DNA of 18,964 nucleotides from Actinomycetes bacterium. GTDB taxonomy: Bacteria; Actinomycetota; Coriobacteriia; Coriobacteriales; JAEZXW01. The stretch is from the NCBI GenBank assembly GCA_023419515.1, contig JAEZXW010000032.1, positions 1 through 18,964 of the forward strand. The letters run 5' to 3'. The notes under the pieces are model-generated. The model made no database searches and had not been told where the DNA came from. It saw only the letters and a program-made list of their open reading frames with translations. Shown one piece after another: positions 15,919 to 18,964 of the stretch; the stretch's first letter is position 1; each line of letters starts with the position of its first letter. Both the position numbers and the translations under genes were made by a program.

Positions 15919-18900
15919 ATGGCATCGTTGATGAATTCTTCTCGTTGGCAGCTTGCGCCTGTTGATGAAAAAGCGACTCAAAAGCTGGCTGAGACATTTG
16001 GACTTTCGGTTTTGGCAGCTCGCGTTTTGGTCTCACGCGGCATTGATACCGTCGAGCGGGCGCGCACCTTTTTGCAGCCGAGTATGGCACGTGATTGGCG
16101 TGATCCTCGCGAACTTCCCGATATTGAGCAGGGCTTGCGCCACATCGCTCAGGCGGTTGAAGCAGGCGAGCAAATCGCTGTTTTTGGTGACTTTGATGTC
16201 GATGGTTTATCGGCAACCTGTCTCATCACTCAGGCATTAGAGAAGGTTGGTGCCAAGGTCAAGCCCTATATCCCGAGCCGCTTTGGCGAAGGCTACGGGC
16301 TTTCGCGCCCTGCGCTTATGCGTGTGATTGCTGATTGTGACCCCGCGCTCATTGTCACGGTTGACACCGGTATTGCCGCTCGTGAAGAAGTGGCATGGCT
16401 TTGTGAGCAAGGGATTGACGTGGTGGTTACCGATCACCATGAGCCAGGAGATCTCGTGCCTCAAGGGGTGCCCGTTATCGACCCCAAGCGTGACCCCAAA
16501 AACCAATCGCATGATCTGGCTGGTGCTGCGGTTGCGCTGAAGCTCGTGCAGCTCATTGGCGAGTACTTTGGCAAGCCTGACCTGCACCTTAAGTTTATTG
16601 ACATTGCGTGTCTGGGCACCATTAGCGATATTATGCCGCTCAATCCAGAAAACCGAGCCCTCGTGTATGAGGGCATCGAGCGCCTACGTAAAGGAAAACG
16701 CCCCGGAATCGTGGCTTTGAGCGAGGTTGTTGGCCTTGATATTGCCGAGGTTGTCTCTGATCAGCTCGGCTTCACCTTGATTCCGCGTCTCAATGCGGCG
16801 GGACGTCTATCTGATCCTGAGCTTGCCCTGCGCGTCCTTATGGCGACCAATCATCAAGAGGCATATCAGCTTGCTCTGGAGCTTGAGTCAATCAATACGA
16901 TGCGTCGCGACATCGAGGCAGACTTTGCCGAGCAAGCAATCGCCCGTATTGAGGCAACCCAAGAGCCCGATGATCGTGTCATCGTTGCTGGGAGTGAAAG
17001 CTGGCATGAGGGCGTCAAAGGTATCGTGGCTGCCCGTATTGCTCGCAAGTATCAGCTACCAACCATTCTGTTTTCGATTTCTGACGGCGTGGCTCATGGA
17101 TCAGGCCGCACCGTTGGTTCGATCGATTTGTTCCGCGCGCTTGAGCCGTGCAAGGATCTTTTGCTTCAGTATGGTGGTCATAAGGCGGCAGTGGGGGTGA
17201 CCTGTGAGGCGGCAAACCTCGGCGCCCTGCGTGAGCGCTTACAAGACATTTTGAGTGACCTTGATCACGATGAGTTTGTCGAGAAGGGCGTGGTCGACGC
17301 CACGATTGAGCTTGACGAGATCGATATCGAAGCAATTGCATCCTTGATTGACCTGCGTCCCTTTGGCCCAGGTAACGCAGTGCCGCGCTTTGGTATCCGC
17401 GGTGTGACCATGGCGCACCGCTCGAGTGTTGGTCAGAGCCAAGATCACTTCCGCTTTGCAGCGACCGACGGCAAAAACTCGATCTTTGGCATCATGTTTA
17501 ACGCCCCGCATATTGAGGAGCTCCTCGAGCATGAGGGAGTCGTCGATCTCGTTGTTGAGGTTGAAAATGATACCTGGCAGGGAGTTACAAGGCCCAAGCT
17601 TTTGGTTCGCGACATTCTGCGTCACGACGAGAACAAGCCGATGCAAACCTCACCCTTGCTCGATCACCTCTTTGCTCTGAGCGACTCGTGTATCTCACGT
17701 GATGAATATGCCAGTATCGCTGATGCAGATAGCTTCAACACTAAATTGGCGGGCGTGACCTTTGATGGTCGTCAGGAGGTGCTTGCAAGTCTCAAACCTG
17801 GGCAGCTACTTTCGGTTGTTCGCGAGTACGAGAATAAGTTTGACCCTAATGCCATCAAAATCTTTACGACCGAAGACACCCCGCGTGAAGTAGGATTTTT
17901 GAATCGTCGTCTCGCTCATGCCCTGGCTCCTGTCATTGACTCAGGTGTTGAGTACAGCGCTGAGGTCACAAGCGTGACTGGTGGCGTTGACAAGCAGCAA
18001 TATGGCCTCAATGTCGTCGTGCGAAAGATTACATGTCCGCTTATGCACCTTGAAAAGGACGCTGTCGCAATGGCAGATCGCCACATCGAGGCAGTCAAGC
18101 TCAAGCAGCGTCTTTCGGCACTCGACTTTGATGAGCTGACAACTGAAGTTAAGACGGCGTTTATCGGTGAGGGTGCAACGTTTTTGCCCGCCCAGCAAGA
18201 GGCTCTCGAAAACCTCGCCGAAAATCGCAATACTCTGTGCGTCATGGCGACCGGCCGCGGTAAGTCGCTCATCTTTCAGACGCACGCTGCCCGCCTTGCG
18301 CTTGCTGAGCACAAGGCATCGATCCTCGTGTATCCGTTGCGCGCGCTCGTTTCTGATCAGGCATTCCATATTGGTCAGGCATTTGAACAGCTGGGTCTGC
18401 AGGTGCGCGTGCTCTGCGGTGAGACGTCGCTCGGTGGTCGCGCTCATGTGTTTGAGGAGTTTGCCGATAAAACCGTAGACGTTATTTTGACGACGCCTGA
18501 GTTTTTGAGCATCCATGCCGATAAGTTTGCTGCGAGCAAGCGTGTTGGCTTTGTGGTAATTGATGAGGCGCACCATGCCGGCCTTGCCAAGGTTGGTCAG
18601 GGTCACCGCAGCGCCTACACCGAGATGCCTCGTGTGTTGCAGCAGCTCGGAAATCCAACGGTGCTTGCGGTTACCGCAACAGCGTCAAGCCCGGTTGCCC
18701 GCGGTATCCAGGAGCTCTTGAATATCGATGACCTCGTGCTCGATGCTTCCATTCGCGAGAACCTCTTGCTCGATGACGGCAGGAGCACGCGTTCGCGCGA
18801 TGCCCGCGTAACCTCGATCGTTGCGCGCGGCGAAAAAACCATCGTCTACGTCAACTCGCGTGAGCAGTCGATCGCCCTGGCTCGTATGCTGCGCAAGCAC

Positions 18901-18964
18901 ATTTGGGAGCTCGGTAATTCGATTGCGTTTTATAATGCGGGGCTCGATCGAGATACCCGTCTTA
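15919..18964 (+). CDS. recJ: RecJ nuclease-HIRAN-RecQ-like helicase fusion, C-terminus cut by window edge
   Basis: The frame is open for 1,015 residues to the right edge with no stop. Residues 1-590 are a full RecJ, a 5'-3' single-strand DNA exonuclease. DHH motifs are GDFDVDG (90-96), VDTG (148-151), TDHH (171-174) and Asp237 in GTISDIMPL. The DHHA1 motif GGHKAAVG is at 419-426, and an OB-like region follows. Residues 606-690 match a HIRAN domain (FNTKLAGVTF...YENKFDPNAIKI...VGFLNRRLA), a module that binds DNA ends in HLTF. From about 755 comes a RecQ-like superfamily 2 helicase: Walker A ATGRGKS (777-783), DEAHH (882-886), TATAS (919-923) and YNAGL near the edge. The start is ATG 15919 with GGTGGTGAG upstream. 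Ordinary RecJ is about 570 residues, so the fusion is real and not a start error. It probably acts in recombination or fork repair. Confidence 0.93.
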   Translation, partial: MASLMNSSRWQLAPVDEKATQKLAETFGLSVLAARVLVSRGIDTVERARTFLQPSMARDWRDPRELPDIEQGLRHIAQAVEAGEQIAVFGDFDVDGLSATCLITQALEKVGAKVKPYIPSRFGEGYGLSRPALMRVIADCDPALIVTVDTGIAAREEVAWLCEQGIDVVVTDHHEPGDLVPQGVPVIDPKRDPKNQSHDLAGAAVALKLVQLIGEYFGKPDLHLKFIDIACLGTISDIMPLNPENRALVYEGIERLRKGKRPGIVALSEVVGLDIAEVVSDQLGFTLIPRLNAAGRLSDPELALRVLMATNHQEAYQLALELESINTMRRDIEADFAEQAIARIEATQEPDDRVIVAGSESWHEGVKGIVAARIARKYQLPTILFSISDGVAHGSGRTVGSIDLFRALEPCKDLLLQYGGHKAAVGVTCEAANLGALRERLQDILSDLDHDEFVEKGVVDATIELDEIDIEAIASLIDLRPFGPGNAVPRFGIRGVTMAHRSSVGQSQDHFRFAATDGKNSIFGIMFNAPHIEELLEHEGVVDLVVEVENDTWQGVTRPKLLVRDILRHDENKPMQTSPLLDHLFALSDSCISRDEYASIADADSFNTKLAGVTFDGRQEVLASLKPGQLLSVVREYENKFDPNAIKIFTTEDTPREVGFLNRRLAHALAPVIDSGVEYSAEVTSVTGGVDKQQYGLNVVVRKITCPLMHLEKDAVAMADRHIEAVKLKQRLSALDFDELTTEVKTAFIGEGATFLPAQQEALENLAENRNTLCVMATGRGKSLIFQTHAARLALAEHKASILVYPLRALVSDQAFHIGQAFEQLGLQVRVLCGETSLGGRAHVFEEFADKTVDVILTTPEFLSIHADKFAASKRVGFVVIDEAHHAGLAKVGQGHRSAYTEMPRVLQQLGNPTVLAVTATASSPVARGIQELLNIDDLVLDASIRENLLLDDGRSTRSRDARVTSIVARGEKTIVYVNSREQSIALARMLRKHIWELGNSIAFYNAGLDRDTRL

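Overview
The window reads as an ordinary, gene-dense bacterial chromosome segment. Its G+C content is about one half by eye, and no rRNA, tRNA, CRISPR array, prophage or insertion sequence was seen. The mix of genes suggests an actinobacterium of the class Coriobacteriia, with a lower-G+C Eggerthellales genus such as Cryptobacterium as a possible match. The relevant genes are a QueH-type epoxyqueuosine reductase next to queA and tgt, a Gram-positive-style separate secD and secF, a cytosolic ApbE, and a very large RecJ fusion. This taxonomic guess is inference and was not checked against any database.

Layout. (1) Positions 1-2936, minus strand: a large orphan protein with TPR-like helices is followed, with a one-base TAATG overlap, by a low-molecular-weight phosphotyrosine phosphatase cut by the left edge. 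(2) 3026-5557, plus strand: a zinc-type efflux operon, made of an operator, a CzrA-like ArsR repressor and a ZntA-like P-type ATPase. (3) 5606-6649: a cytosolic ApbE flavin transferase. (4) 6740-8803, minus strand: a methionyl-tRNA-synthetase-like protein whose KMSKS loop and methionine pocket are altered. (5) 8861-9813: a DUF3267 membrane zincin, possibly translated from a leaderless mRNA, convergent with a small unknown gene; their stop codons overlap. (6) 9974-13089: queH, queA and tgt, which cover base insertion, ribosyl transfer and epoxide reduction in tRNA queuosine synthesis. (7) 13176-15795: secD and secF, overlapping by 8 bases and ended by a strong hairpin. (8) 15919 to the right edge: one uninterrupted reading frame that joins a complete RecJ nuclease, a HIRAN domain and a RecQ-like helicase.

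Most genes are housekeeping. The two items most worth a second look are the RecJ-HIRAN-helicase fusion, which would place a 5'-3' single-strand exonuclease, a DNA-end-binding module and a helicase in one chain, and the divergent MetRS-like protein, which may no longer charge methionine. The zinc operon is a clean example in which operator, sensor residues and transporter residues all point to the same metal class.
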